Assembly (NCBI GenBank): GCA_002339265.1
Contig: DDKG01000322.1
Coordinates: forward strand, 1 to 43,954
Source: Massilia sp. UBA2604
Lineage (GTDB): Bacteria > Pseudomonadota > Gammaproteobacteria > Burkholderiales > Burkholderiaceae_D
DNA: 43,954 nt
Direction of reading: 5' to 3'
Below are positions 1 to 8,207 of this stretch, in pieces. The notes below the pieces were generated by a model, which saw nothing but the letters and a program-made list of their open reading frames with translations, was not told the DNA's origin and searched no databases. Within the stretch, counting starts at the first letter, position 1. The number at the start of each line of letters is the position of its first letter. The position numbers and the translations under genes are program-made.

Positions 1-858
1 GCGCAGCAGTTCGTGCGGGGTGCCGGTGGCGAAGGCGGCCACCGCCGCCACCTGCGACAGGTGCGGCGCGGCGGCCGTGATCGGCCCCTGCAGGGTCTGC
101 ATCGCATTGACCAGGTTGGCGGGGGCGAGCGCGAAGCCGACCCGCCAGCCCATCATGGCATAGCTCTGCGAGGCCGAGAACAGGGTGACCACGCCCAGCT
201 CGCGCCAGTCGCACAGCGCCGCCAGCGTGACGTGCTCGCCGTCATAGATCAGGTGTTCGTAGCTTTCGTCGACGATCACGTGCACGCCGCCGGCCGTGGC
301 CCAGTCGCGCACCAGTTCCAGCTCGCGCCGGGTGTACACCTTGCCGGTCGGGTTGTGCGGATTGTTCAGGACCAGCACCTTGACCTTGCCGAGGGCGGCC
401 AGGCAGGCTTCGGTCAGCGTTTCTGGCAGGTCGGCCAGCACCACTTCGAGCCCCAGCAGTTCGGCGGTCGCCAGGTAGGCCGGCCAGTGCGGACGGAACA
501 CGGCGATGCGGTCGCCCGGATCGGTCATCGCGTACAACGCCTGGTAGTACGCCTGCTTGCAACCATTGGTCACGATGATCTCGTCGACCTGCGCCTCGAT
601 CCGGTTCTCGGCGGCGAGCTTGGCGCGCAGCGCTTCGCGCACCTTCAGCGCGCCGCCGACCTCGGTGTACGGCAGGATGCGCTCGCGCTCGATGGCGCCG
701 GAGACCGCATCCAGTACGCTGGCCGGGGCCGGGAAGTGCGAAATCGCGATCGAAAAATCGATGACGCGTTCACCCGCATTGCGTAGCGCTTCGGCGCGGC
801 CATGCATGGCGGTGGTGGCAAGGGGACGGGAGTGCGCGATTCGGTCTGAGATTTTCAT
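1..858 (-). CDS. PLP-dependent aminotransferase, class I/II fold (5' part; catalytic Lys replaced by Gln)
   Basis: The minus-strand frame opens at an ATG at 856-858 and runs off the left edge, giving the first 286 residues of a fold-type I aminotransferase (about 390 residues in the family). Visible landmarks are TNGCKQALYQAL (cofactor phosphate loop), NNPHNPTGK (conserved Asn), DESYEHLIYDG (Asp/Tyr contacting the pyridine ring) and YAMMGWRVGF. In the family the Schiff-base lysine lies in a S-K-x-Y-x-M-x-G-x-R motif. Here the same place reads S-Q-S-Y-A-M-M-G-W-R, with CAG at 166-168 (residue 231). The N-terminal substrate loop is also unusual: FSIAISHFPAP where GEPDFxTP is common. Either the protein is not a transaminase despite a conserved cofactor pocket, or an AAG-to-CAG change has inactivated it or is a base error. 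The fold is secure; the substrate is unknown. Confidence 0.88.
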   Translation of the reverse strand, partial: MKISDRIAHSRPLATTAMHGRAEALRNAGERVIDFSIAISHFPAPASVLDAVSGAIERERILPYTEVGGALKVREALRAKLAAENRIEAQVDEIIVTNGCKQAYYQALYAMTDPGDRIAVFRPHWPAYLATAELLGLEVVLADLPETLTEACLAALGKVKVLVLNNPHNPTGKVYTRRELELVRDWATAGGVHVIVDESYEHLIYDGEHVTLAALCDWRELGVVTLFSASQSYAMMGWRVGFALAPANLVNAMQTLQGPITAAAPHLSQVAAVAAFATGTPHELLR

Positions 859-1397
859 CGTGTCGGTGTCGTTTATCCAAGTTGGGTGGCCGGCTGCGCA
901 TCATCCGGGCTCTCGGTACGTTCTTTCTTGATTGTACTAAATATTGGCAATTTTCAGAGGGAGATTCTTATGCGCGCAACAAGTGATTGACACCTCAAGC
1001 ATTGAGGCAGGTAAACTACTTCCTACACCAGCACCGGGAGCGGAACTCTAGTCATGACTTTGGTGTCTGATGCTACATAAGCTGGCATGCAGGCGCACCA
1101 TCGAAATGACTCAACTGTGTCGCGAAAACCAAGCGACGGGGGCGAGAAGATGAATGTGCATCACATACCAGTCAGTACGAAGCTGAACCATGAAACACGG
1201 TTCGCCACCGACGCTCCCGGAGCGACAACGGCGCTACCCGTGGCGAGTCGGGCGGCAACGTCAGGCACTTCCGCTGCCATATTGTCGGCGGGAGGCGGGA
1301 AAGTCACGCCTGTCAGGCACGAACTCGGTCAACAGGACGGTTCGGGGCAGGAAGAAGACGCTGAGCACATATGCGCACGTCTTTGATAGCAGGTAAT
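859..1397. other. 539-bp gene-poor region upstream of the aryl-CoA operon
   Basis: No convincing coding sequence is present. The left part (about 930-960) is AT-richer and probably holds the promoter of the leftward aminotransferase. The middle holds a strong MerR-type promoter pointing right (987-1017). From there to 1397 is about 380 bp of untranslated leader or decayed sequence. A 78-codon frame from 1150 to 1386 with GGGGGCGAG upstream exists, but its product has no recognisable motif, so I do not call it. Confidence 0.6.
987..1017 (+). promoter_or_regulatory. MerR-type promoter: TTGACA, 19-bp spacer with dyad, TAAACT
   Basis: TTGACA at 987-992 is a perfect -35 box and TAAACT at 1012-1017 a good -10 box. 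They are separated by 19 bp instead of the usual 17. The spacer contains the dyad CCTCAA-GCA-TTGAGG (993-1007). An over-long spacer carrying an operator dyad is the hallmark of promoters that MerR-family activators untwist; the CCTCAA/TTGAGG arms resemble SoxR sites but with a shorter centre. It fires rightwards, toward the aryl-CoA operon that starts at 1398. No MerR-family gene is in the window. Confidence 0.6.
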
Positions 1398-3779
1398 ATG
1401 AACATCGTTTGCGTGGGCGGCGGCCCGGCCGGTCTCTACTTCGGCCTGCTCATGAAACTGCGCCACCCGACGCATGCGGTGACCGTCGTCGAGCGCAACC
1501 GGCCGGGCGACACCTTCGGCTGGGGCGTGGTGTTCTCGGACCAGACCCTGGGCCACCTGGCGCGGGCCGACGAGCCGAGCGCGCGCGCGATCCTGCAATC
1601 GTTCAATCACTGGGACGCGATCGACGTCCACATCAAGGGCGCCACCGTCACCTCGCACGGCCACGGCTTTTGCGGCATTGGGCGCAAGCGCCTGCTCGAC
1701 ATCCTCTCAGCGCGCTGCCGCGCGCTGGGCGTGGAGCTGGTGTTCGAGACCCGGGTCGAGGACGTGCCCGCGCTTGCGCGCCGCTACCGCGCCGACCTGG
1801 TGGTGGCCGCCGACGGCGTCAACAGCGCGATCCGCCAGCAGTACCGCGAGGCGTTCCAGCCCGAAGTCGAGGAGCGCCTGTGCCGCTTCGTGTGGCTGGG
1901 CACCCGCAAGCGCTTCGATGCCTTCACCTTCGCCTTCGAGGAAACGGAACACGGCTGGTTCCAGGCCCACGCCTACCAGTACGATGGCGAGACCTCGACC
2001 TTCATCATCGAGACGCTCGATGCCACCTGGCGCGCCAGCGGGCTGGCCGACATGAACCAGGCCGAGGCCCTGGCTTTCTGCGAGCGCCTGTTCATGCGCC
2101 ACCTGGACGGCCAGCCGCTGATGGCGAACGCCGCCCATCTGCGCGGCTCAAACATGTGGATCCGCTTCCCGCGCCTGGCCTGCCGCCAGTGGGTGCATGC
2201 GGTCGAGGTGGATGGCCGGCGGGTCCCGCTGGCGCTGATGGGCGACGCCGCCCACACGGCCCACTTCTCGATCGGTTCCGGCACCAAGCTGGCGCTGGAA
2301 GATGCAATCGGGTTGGCCGATGAGCTCGGGGACGAAGGCGATCTGTTCGCTGCCCTGGCGCGCTACCAGGAAGCGCGCCTGGTCGAGGTACTGAAACTCC
2401 AAAGCGCTGCGCGCAACTCGATGGAATGGTTCGAGAACGTGGCCCGCTACACGGCCATGGAGGCCGAGCAGTTCGCCTATTCCCTGCTCACGCGCAGCCA
2501 GCGGCTGTCGCACGCAAACCTGCGCCTGCGCGACGCCGCCTATGTCGACGGCTTCGAGCGCCGCTTCGCCATCGCGGCGGCGCGCCAGGCCGGCGTGGCG
2601 CCGCCCTCGGGGCCGGTTCCGCCCATGTTCACGCCTTATAAAGTGCGCGGCGTGCTGCTGAAGAACCGGGTGGTGGTCTCGCCCATGGCGCAGTACTCGG
2701 CCGTGGAGGGCGTGGTCGGCGACTTCCACCTGGCCCACCTCGGCGCGCGGGCGCTCGGCGGCGCGGCGCTGGTGATGGCCGAGATGACCTGCGTTTCGGC
2801 CGACGCCCGCATCACGCCAGGCTGTCCCGGCCTGTACACGCATGAGCAGATGCTGGCTTGGAAACGCATCGTCGACTTCGTGCACACGGCCAGCGATGCG
2901 AAGATCGGCATCCAGCTCGGCCATGCCGGGGCCAAGGGTTCGACCCGGCCGATGTGGGACGGCATCGACCTGCCACTGGAAAGCGGCAACTGGCCGCTGC
3001 TGTCGGCGTCGAGCCAGCAGTATATCGACGGGGTCTCGCAGGTCGCGCGCGAGGCCAGCCTCGACGACATGGAGCGCATCAAGGACGACTTCGTGCGCGC
3101 CACACAGGCCGCCCTCGACGCCGGCTTCGACTGGCTCGAGCTGCACTGCGCGCACGGCTATCTGCTGTCGAGCTTCATCTCTCCCCTGACCAACCGGCGC
3201 CAGGATGCCTACGGCGGCAGTCTTGAAAACCGCTGCCGCTATCCGCTCGACGTGTTCGCCGCGGTGCGCGCGGCCTGGCCGGCCCACTTGCCGGTCAGCG
3301 TGCGCATCTCGAGCCACGACTGGGTCGAGGGCGGCGTCACGCCGCAGGATGGGGTAGAGATCGCACGCCTGTTCCGCGCGGCGGGCGCCGACATGATCGA
3401 CTGTTCCTCGGGCCAGGTCAGCAAGCAGGAAAAACCCGTGTTCGGCCGCATGTACCAAGCGCCGTTCTCGGACCGCATCCGCAACGAGGCTGGCATCCCG
3501 ACCATCGCCGTTGGCGGCATTTACGAGGCCGATCATGTGAACGGCATCATCGCCGCCGGCCGCGCCGACCTGTGCGCGGTGGCGCGCCCGCACCTGGCCA
3601 ACCCGGCCTGGACGCTGATGGAAGCCGCGCGCATCGGCTACACTGGCGCTGCCTGGCCGCGCCAGTATCAGGCGGGCAAGCAGCAGCTGGAGCGCAAGCT
3701 GGAGCGGGAACGCCAGCTGCAGGCGGCCTCAAACGGCCTGTCGCCACAGCAGCTGGCCGCGCGCCTGCTCGAAGGCTGA
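1398..3779 (+). CDS. Two-flavin aryl-CoA monooxygenase/reductase (2-aminobenzoyl-CoA or salicylyl-CoA type)
   Basis: 793 residues joining two flavoprotein modules. Residues about 1-375 are a class A FAD monooxygenase: [12 protein letters not shown] dinucleotide fold, [14 protein letters not shown], and [16 protein letters not shown], the second FAD motif. Residues about 405-770 are an old yellow enzyme/NADH:flavin oxidoreductase barrel: [57 protein letters not shown]. This order matches the Azoarcus 2-aminobenzoyl-CoA monooxygenase/reductase, which hydroxylates and then reduces the ring of the CoA thioester; similar fusions are often named salicylyl-CoA 5-hydroxylase. I start at 1398 (AGCAGGTAAT upstream, Rossmann motif at once) and not at the in-frame ATG at 1371. 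It heads an operon with beta-oxidation-like genes. The exact aryl-CoA substrate cannot be told from the sequence. Confidence 0.9.
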   Translation: MNIVCVGGGPAGLYFGLLMKLRHPTHAVTVVERNRPGDTFGWGVVFSDQTLGHLARADEPSARAILQSFNHWDAIDVHIKGATVTSHGHGFCGIGRKRLLDILSARCRALGVELVFETRVEDVPALARRYRADLVVAADGVNSAIRQQYREAFQPEVEERLCRFVWLGTRKRFDAFTFAFEETEHGWFQAHAYQYDGETSTFIIETLDATWRASGLADMNQAEALAFCERLFMRHLDGQPLMANAAHLRGSNMWIRFPRLACRQWVHAVEVDGRRVPLALMGDAAHTAHFSIGSGTKLALEDAIGLADELGDEGDLFAALARYQEARLVEVLKLQSAARNSMEWFENVARYTAMEAEQFAYSLLTRSQRLSHANLRLRDAAYVDGFERRFAIAAARQAGVAPPSGPVPPMFTPYKVRGVLLKNRVVVSPMAQYSAVEGVVGDFHLAHLGARALGGAALVMAEMTCVSADARITPGCPGLYTHEQMLAWKRIVDFVHTASDAKIGIQLGHAGAKGSTRPMWDGIDLPLESGNWPLLSASSQQYIDGVSQVAREASLDDMERIKDDFVRATQAALDAGFDWLELHCAHGYLLSSFISPLTNRRQDAYGGSLENRCRYPLDVFAAVRAAWPAHLPVSVRISSHDWVEGGVTPQDGVEIARLFRAAGADMIDCSSGQVSKQEKPVFGRMYQAPFSDRIRNEAGIPTIAVGGIYEADHVNGIIAAGRADLCAVARPHLANPAWTLMEAARIGYTGAAWPRQYQAGKQQLERKLERERQLQAASNGLSPQQLAARLLEG

Positions 3780-3802
3780 CCATCATCCATCAGGAGTCAT
3801 AC

Positions 3803-4657
3803 ATGCATTATTTACCGGGCGAGGCGCATCGCCTGCCGGGAGGCCGCAACAGCCTGGCCGGCTACCAGGGACAGCACTTCGGCTTCGCGCTCGATGCCGG
3901 CGTCGCCACCATCACGCTGGACCGGCCCGAGCGCAAGAATCCGCTGACCTTCGACTCGTATGCCGAGCTGCGCGACCTGTTCCGCGCGCTGGCGTACGCC
4001 GACGACGTCAAGGCGGTCGTGATCACCGGCGCTGGCGAAAACTTCTGTTCCGGCGGCGACGTGCACGAGATCATCGGCCCGCTGACGAAACTGGACATGC
4101 CTGGCCTGTTGGCCTTCACCCGCATGACGGGCGACCTGGTGAAGGCAATGCGCGCCTGTCCGCAGCCGGTCGTGGCGGCGGTCGACGGCGTGTGCGCCGG
4201 CGCCGGGGCGATCCTGGCGCTGGCATCCGACATCCGCTACGGCACCGCGCGCAGCCGCACCGCCTTTCTGTTTACCCGGGTCGGCCTGGCAGGCTGCGAC
4301 ATGGGCGCCTGCGCGCTGCTGCCGCGCGTGATCGGCCAGGGCCGCGCCGCCGAGCTGCTGTACACCGGCCGCTCGATGGATGGCGCCGAGGGCGAGCGCT
4401 GGGGCTTCTTCAATCGCCTGTGCGAACCCGGACAGTTGCTGGGCGAAGCCAGCGCCTTCGCCGCCACGCTCGCCAACGGACCGACCTTCGCCCATGGCAT
4501 GACCAAGAAAATGCTGCAGCAGGAGTGGAATATGGGCGTGGACGAGGCGATCGAAGCCGAGGCCCAGGCCCAGGCGATCTGCATGGCGACCAATGATTTT
4601 CATCGCGCCTACCACGCCTTCGTGGCCAAGGAACGGCCGCAGTTCGAGGGGGATTGA
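3803..4657 (+). CDS. Enoyl-CoA hydratase/isomerase family protein
   Basis: 284-residue crotonase-fold enzyme. Family landmarks are [19 protein letters not shown] near the N-terminus, the CoA/oxyanion segment [17 protein letters not shown] (about residues 70-87), and [24 protein letters not shown], followed by [21 protein letters not shown], where crotonase acid/base residues sit. The start has AGGAG at 3792-3796, 6 bp before the ATG. The stop overlaps the ATG of the next gene by one base (TGATG), so translation is coupled. In 2-aminobenzoyl-CoA clusters such hydratases act on the dearomatised, non-aromatic CoA thioester; the same role is inferred here. It is slightly longer than a plain hydratase because of an N-terminal extension of about 30 residues. 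Confidence 0.9.
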   Translation: MHYLPGEAHRLPGGRNSLAGYQGQHFGFALDAGVATITLDRPERKNPLTFDSYAELRDLFRALAYADDVKAVVITGAGENFCSGGDVHEIIGPLTKLDMPGLLAFTRMTGDLVKAMRACPQPVVAAVDGVCAGAGAILALASDIRYGTARSRTAFLFTRVGLAGCDMGACALLPRVIGQGRAAELLYTGRSMDGAEGERWGFFNRLCEPGQLLGEASAFAATLANGPTFAHGMTKKMLQQEWNMGVDEAIEAEAQAQAICMATNDFHRAYHAFVAKERPQFEGD

Positions 4658-5811
4658 TGGACTACCTGGACTGGCCGTTTTTTGAAGCGCGCCATGGCGC
4701 GCTGGTGCGCGAGCTCGACGCCTGGGCGGCGGACAATCTGCACGATGCCCACGGAAGCGACGTCGATGCGGTCTGCCGCACGCTGGTCGCGCGCCTGGGC
4801 CGCGGCGGCTGGCTGCGGCACGCCGTCGGCGGTGAAGGTGGCGCCATCGACACCCGCGCCATCTGCCTGATCCGCGAAACGCTGGCGCGCCACGCCGGCC
4901 TGGCCGATTTCGCCTTCGCGATGCAGGGCCTGGGCAGTGGGGCGATCTCGCTGTTCGGAACCGACGAGCAGAAACGCCGCTGGCTGCCGCGCGTGGCCGG
5001 CGGCGAGGCAATCGCCGCTTTTGCGCTGTCGGAACCGGAAGCCGGCTCCGACGTCGCCGCCATGGGGTGTGCGGCGCGGCGCGATGGCGACGACTGGGTG
5101 CTCGATGGCGAAAAGACCTGGATTTCGAATGGCGGCATTGCCGATTTCTATGTCGTGTTTGCGCGCAGCGGGGATGGTGGAGGGGAGGGCGGGCGCGGCT
5201 CGAAAGGTATTTCGGCCTTCATCGTCGACGCCGCGACGCCCGGCCTGGAGATTGCTGAGCGCATCGACGTGATCGCCCCGCACCCGCTGGCGCGCCTGCG
5301 TTTCACCGATTGCCGTGTGCCGTCCGCCTGCCTGGTGGGTGCGGAAGGCCAGGGTTTCAAGGTGGCGATGGCGACGCTGGACGTGTTCCGTACCTCGGTC
5401 GCCGCCGCCGCACTGGGCTTTGCGCGGCGCGCCATGGAAGAAGCATTGGCGCGCGCCCAGGCGCGGCCCATGTTCGGCAAGACCTTGGCCGACTTCCAGC
5501 TCACCCAGGCGAAGCTGGCCCAGATGGCGCTGGAGATCGACGCCGCCGCGCTGCTGACCTACCGCGCCGCCTGGCTGCGCGATTCCGGCAAGCGCGTGAC
5601 GAAGGAAGCGGCGATGGCCAAGCTGGCGGCCACCGAATCGGCGCAGCGCGTCATCGATAGCGCGGTGCAGCTGTTCGGCGGCCAGGGCGTGCAGAGCGGG
5701 CAGGTGGTGGAAAGCCTGTACCGCGAAATCCGCGCGCTGCGCATCTACGAGGGAGCGAGCGAGGTGCAGCTCCTGATCATCGCGCGCGAGCTGCTCGCGG
5801 CGAAGGTTTGA
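4657..5811 (+). CDS. Acyl-CoA dehydrogenase family protein
   Basis: 384 residues, the usual length for a soluble FAD acyl-CoA dehydrogenase. It shows [15 protein letters not shown] (FAD and acyl-CoA contact), [20 protein letters not shown], the helical C-terminal domain, and [11 protein letters not shown] followed by [13 protein letters not shown]. The Glu in IYEG corresponds to the catalytic base of medium- and short-chain enzymes. The ATG at 4657 overlaps the upstream TGA by one base, with GAGGGGG at 4646-4652 as ribosome-binding site; a TTG one codon earlier is less likely. It probably oxidises an alicyclic CoA thioester made after ring reduction, feeding the hydratase. The electron acceptor would be ETF, not encoded here. 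Confidence 0.92.
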   Translation: MDYLDWPFFEARHGALVRELDAWAADNLHDAHGSDVDAVCRTLVARLGRGGWLRHAVGGEGGAIDTRAICLIRETLARHAGLADFAFAMQGLGSGAISLFGTDEQKRRWLPRVAGGEAIAAFALSEPEAGSDVAAMGCAARRDGDDWVLDGEKTWISNGGIADFYVVFARSGDGGGEGGRGSKGISAFIVDAATPGLEIAERIDVIAPHPLARLRFTDCRVPSACLVGAEGQGFKVAMATLDVFRTSVAAAALGFARRAMEEALARAQARPMFGKTLADFQLTQAKLAQMALEIDAAALLTYRAAWLRDSGKRVTKEAAMAKLAATESAQRVIDSAVQLFGGQGVQSGQVVESLYREIRALRIYEGASEVQLLIIARELLAAKV

Positions 5812-5830
5812 ACCGACTTCTGGAGCAGGG

Positions 5831-6223
5831 ATGGACATTCTTCAACCGCCGGGCTGGCCGCGACCCAAGGGCTATGCCAATGGCGTGGCCTGCCGTGGAC
5901 GGCAGGTCTTTGTGAGCGGCATGATCGGCTGGGATGCCGAAGGGCGCTTCCACACCGACGACTTCGTCGGGCAGGCGCGCCAGGCCCTGGAAAACATCGT
6001 GGCCGTGCTGCGCGAAGCGGGCGCGGGGCCGGAGCACATCGTGCGCATGACCTGGTATGTGGTCGACAAGCGCGAGTATCTGGATGCTGGGCGCGAGCTC
6101 GGCGCCGCCTACCGCGAGGTGCTCGGACGCCACTATCCGGCCATGAGCGCGGTGCAGGTGGCGGGGCTGATGGAGGACCGGGCGCGGGTCGAGATCGAGG
6201 TGACTGCGGTCATACCCGACTGA
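5831..6223 (+). CDS. RidA/YjgF-family enamine-imine deaminase
   Basis: 130 residues, the family length. Features include GYANGVACRGRQVFVSGMIGWD, a run of about 25 residues typical of the trimer interface, QARQALENIVAVLREAGAGPEHIVRMTWYVVD, and a C-terminal VQVAGLMEDRARVEIEVTAVI strand carrying the conserved R-x-x-x-E-I-E pattern. GGAGCAG lies upstream of the ATG, 19 bp after the dehydrogenase stop. RidA proteins hydrolyse enamines and imines. The ring-reduced product of 2-aminobenzoyl-CoA is a vinylogous enamine, so a RidA in this operon fits an anthranilate-type substrate better than a salicylate-type one; that is inference. A substrate-specific pathway role is more likely than general housekeeping because of its placement. 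Confidence 0.9.
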   Translation: MDILQPPGWPRPKGYANGVACRGRQVFVSGMIGWDAEGRFHTDDFVGQARQALENIVAVLREAGAGPEHIVRMTWYVVDKREYLDAGRELGAAYREVLGRHYPAMSAVQVAGLMEDRARVEIEVTAVIPD

Positions 6224-6236
6224 TAAGGAAGAATCG

Positions 6237-6629
6237 ATGCAGAGACGTAAACGCCTGACCTTCTGGGGCGCCGACGAGATTGACGACAGCCTGCCGCGCG
6301 CCGTGATCGCCGGCCGCAAGACGGTCACCGCCGACACGGTCGAGGACTACTACAAGCCCTACAGCGAGTACGGCGACGGCAGTTATGAAACCGGCGATGT
6401 GATCGAAGTCTACGATCTGAAGCAGCGCCTGCGCTGCCTCATCCGCGCCACCGACGTCCAGATCATCCGTTTCGGGGACATCCCGGAAGCGGTATGGCGA
6501 GGCGAGGGATTCGCCAGCGCCCGCGAGTTCCAGGAAGTGCATATTCGCTGCCTGCCACAATACGAACTTCATGACGACTTCGAGTTCGTCACGCTGCATT
6601 TCGAACTCGTCGAAGTAATCGAGCGATGA
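6237..6629 (+). CDS. ASCH-domain protein
   Basis: 130-residue protein with an ASCH (PUA-like beta-barrel) pattern: LTFWGADEIDDSLPRAVIAGRKTVTAD near the N-terminus carries the G-x-K-T-x-T signature, followed by GDVIEVYDLKQRLRCLIRAT and the C-terminal GEGFASAREFQEVHIRCL block. ASCH proteins bind RNA or modified nucleotides; some are ribonucleases or N4-acetylcytidine amidohydrolases. It begins 13 bp after ridA with AAGGAAG as ribosome-binding site, so it is probably the last cistron of the aryl-CoA operon. Its task there is unknown. Confidence 0.82.
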   Translation: MQRRKRLTFWGADEIDDSLPRAVIAGRKTVTADTVEDYYKPYSEYGDGSYETGDVIEVYDLKQRLRCLIRATDVQIIRFGDIPEAVWRGEGFASAREFQEVHIRCLPQYELHDDFEFVTLHFELVEVIER

Positions 6630-6632
6630 CCG

Positions 6633-6800
6633 TCAGGACTGGCTCAATGCCGGCTTGTCCTCTTTTGCCTGCTTGTTGTGCTTATAGAACAGGAAGGCCA
6701 TCGTGGTCGTGGCAACCAGCAAGACCACGCTGGCCGCATCGACCGTTACATTGACGCGAACGTCTACTTTTACGTCTTTCATGGCGTTGTCCGGATTCAT
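6633..6800 (-). CDS. Small single-span membrane protein, hypothetical
   Basis: 55 residues from the ATG at 6798-6800: a beta-like stretch with alternating valines (DVKVDVRVNVTVDAAS), one hydrophobic span (SVVLLVATTTMAFLFY) and a charged lysine-rich tail. The orientation, span and tail look like a genuine small inner-membrane protein. No good ribosome-binding site is visible, and ATGs at 6851 and 6782 are alternatives. It converges on the ASCH gene with a gap of only 3 bp. Function unknown. Confidence 0.45.
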   Translation of the reverse strand: MNPDNAMKDVKVDVRVNVTVDAASVVLLVATTTMAFLFYKHNKQAKEDKPALSQS

Positions 6801-6903
6801 GGTGGGCTTGGTCGTGAATGCATTACTGCGGTGTTGTCTCGAGCATAACATGCCGCGTTGCTGACCTGCGCCCGCTAGCCAGCCATACCCCCGGCTACGG
6901 TGT

Positions 6904-7710
6904 TCAGAACAGCTCGTCCAGCATCAGGTGGAATTGCAGCTTGCGCCGATCGGGCGCGGCGATGCCGTATTGCTGCAGGAAGCGTTCACGGAGCGCGGGC
7001 CCAAACTCGCCGAAACAATTCCAGGCGATGGCCAGATCCTGGTAGCGATCCGCAACGCCGACCCGCCCGACATCGATGCAGCCGGCCACTTCGCCATCGA
7101 CGATGAGCAGATTGTCGAGCGAATAGTCGCCGTGGGTGACCACCGGATCGGGTGCGAGCGGCAGCAGGGCCTGCAGCGCATCCCAAACCTGCTGCGTCGT
7201 CCAGCCGGCGCGCTCGTCGTCGAAATCGTCTTCATCGACCAGGCCCGCCGCGATGCGCGCGCGCGCCAACGCCAGGCGGTAGGCGTGGTCGCTGTCGAAC
7301 GGGCAGGCGGATGCCGGGATTGCGTGCAGACGCTGCAGGAACCTGGCCAGGGCGTCCACAACGGCCTCGCCCTGTCCGGGGTTGGCTTGCAGCATCTGGT
7401 AAGCAGTCTTGCCCGGCACCGCCGTCGTCAAGAGCCAGGCCTCAGTGGCGGTGCACACGAAATGCTCGACGACGGGCACGGGCAGGCGTCCCGCCAGCCA
7501 GCGCAAGCGCGCCATCTCTTCGCCGATCGTGTCGGCAACGGCATTTCTGCCGCACTTCAGGTAGAGATCGGGCGCCCCAGGCTTGCCGTGCAGCCGGTAG
7601 ACGGCGCCGCCCGATTGGCCGACCCGGTCACGGGCCCACGCATAGCCAGCCACGGCGTCCGACATGCTCGCCGGAACGAACACGGCTGCGCAGGCTTCTT
7701 CACGGTTCAT
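6904..7710 (-). CDS. APH(3')-I-like aminoglycoside 3'-phosphotransferase
   Basis: 268 residues (271 if the ATG at 7719 is used), the length of APH(3')-Ia. The match to that enzyme as I know it runs along the whole protein: GYAWARDRVGQSGGAVYRL, AWLLTTAVPGKTA, VDALARFLQRLHAIP, VVTHGDYSLDNLL (catalytic Asp in HGD), GCIDVGRVGVADRYQDLAI (metal-binding Asp in IDVGR) and the closing KLQFHLMLDELF. The family phosphorylates the 3'-hydroxyl of kanamycin/neomycin using ATP. I chose the ATG at 7710 because AGGA lies 9 bp upstream; it nearly abuts the first ATG. The surrounding GC-rich codon use and absence of mobile elements suggest an intrinsic chromosomal gene. Whether it confers resistance is untested. 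Confidence 0.88.
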   Translation of the reverse strand: MNREEACAAVFVPASMSDAVAGYAWARDRVGQSGGAVYRLHGKPGAPDLYLKCGRNAVADTIGEEMARLRWLAGRLPVPVVEHFVCTATEAWLLTTAVPGKTAYQMLQANPGQGEAVVDALARFLQRLHAIPASACPFDSDHAYRLALARARIAAGLVDEDDFDDERAGWTTQQVWDALQALLPLAPDPVVTHGDYSLDNLLIVDGEVAGCIDVGRVGVADRYQDLAIAWNCFGEFGPALRERFLQQYGIAAPDRRKLQFHLMLDELF

Positions 7711-7807
7711 ATCGCCCATTCCTGATCTTCAAGTAGTCGTCTCGACCGAGCGCCGCCGCCCCGGCCATTCTGGTAACTTGGTTCAATAGTGAACCAAGGA
7801 GCAACAC

Positions 7808-8146
7808 ATGAACAATCCCATCGTCCACGTCATCCAGGACTTCGCCGTCGCCGAGCAGCTGCGCGCCGACCTGTTGGCCGCCGGCCTTTCCCAGGACAGC
7901 GTCGCCCTGTCACCCATCGGCGACGAGGCCGGCCCGGGCCAGTCCAACTTCACGGTCGGCGACTCGCCGTCGGCCAAGGGCGGCACCGATTACAACGACG
8001 TCTATCGCCCGGAAGGCGATATGCATGGCGCCTGCATCCTCAGGGTCCTGGCGCAGAACCCACGCGAGGAAGAGCTGGCGCGCGCGGTCATCGAACGCCA
8101 TCGCACGGCGGCGCCGCACGCGCTGAGCGAACAGCGCGTGCCCTGA
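7808..8146 (+). CDS. Hypothetical protein, 112 residues
   Basis: Small soluble acidic protein divergent from the APH(3')-like gene. The N-terminus VHVIQDFAVAEQLRADLLAAGLSQDSVALSP has the beta-alpha-beta look of general-stress proteins of the YflT/YsnF kind that begin with a short Rossmann-like unit, but I cannot assign a family. The middle is rich in Gly, Asp and Ser, and the end is helical (NPREEELARAVIERHR). AAGGAGCAAC lies just before the ATG. It ends in front of a strong hairpin shared with the convergent molybdenum hydroxylase. Confidence 0.75.
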   Translation: MNNPIVHVIQDFAVAEQLRADLLAAGLSQDSVALSPIGDEAGPGQSNFTVGDSPSAKGGTDYNDVYRPEGDMHGACILRVLAQNPREEELARAVIERHRTAAPHALSEQRVP

Positions 8147-8150
8147 TCGA

Positions 8151-8173
8151 CATTTCTGCCACTGGCAGAAATG
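8151..8173. terminator. Perfect 10-bp hairpin between convergent genes
   Basis: CATTTCTGCC (8151-8160) and GGCAGAAATG (8164-8173) pair perfectly around a 3-nt loop. The hairpin starts 5 bp after the stop of the 112-residue gene and lies 35 bp past the end of the convergent molybdenum-hydroxylase gene. No long T-run follows, so a bidirectional terminator or RNA-protecting stem-loop is inferred from position and symmetry. Confidence 0.6.
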
Positions 8174-8200
8174 CCTCCCCGCGCAGGCGGGGAACCAAGT
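8174..8200. repeat. REP-like palindromic element, single copy
   Basis: TCCCCGC (8176-8182), loop GCAG, GCGGGGA (8187-8193), followed by ACCAAGT. This is the same design as the two elements at 13120-13207: a 7-bp GC stem, a 4-nt loop and a trailing CCAAG. Copies between unrelated gene pairs mark it as a dispersed REP family. Confidence 0.65.
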
Positions 8201-8207
8201 GGGCGCC

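Noticed and set aside
1150..1386. 78-codon frame with a purine-rich upstream sequence before the aryl-CoA operon
   Set aside because: No recognisable motif, untypical composition and no conserved neighbour; most likely leader or relic sequence.
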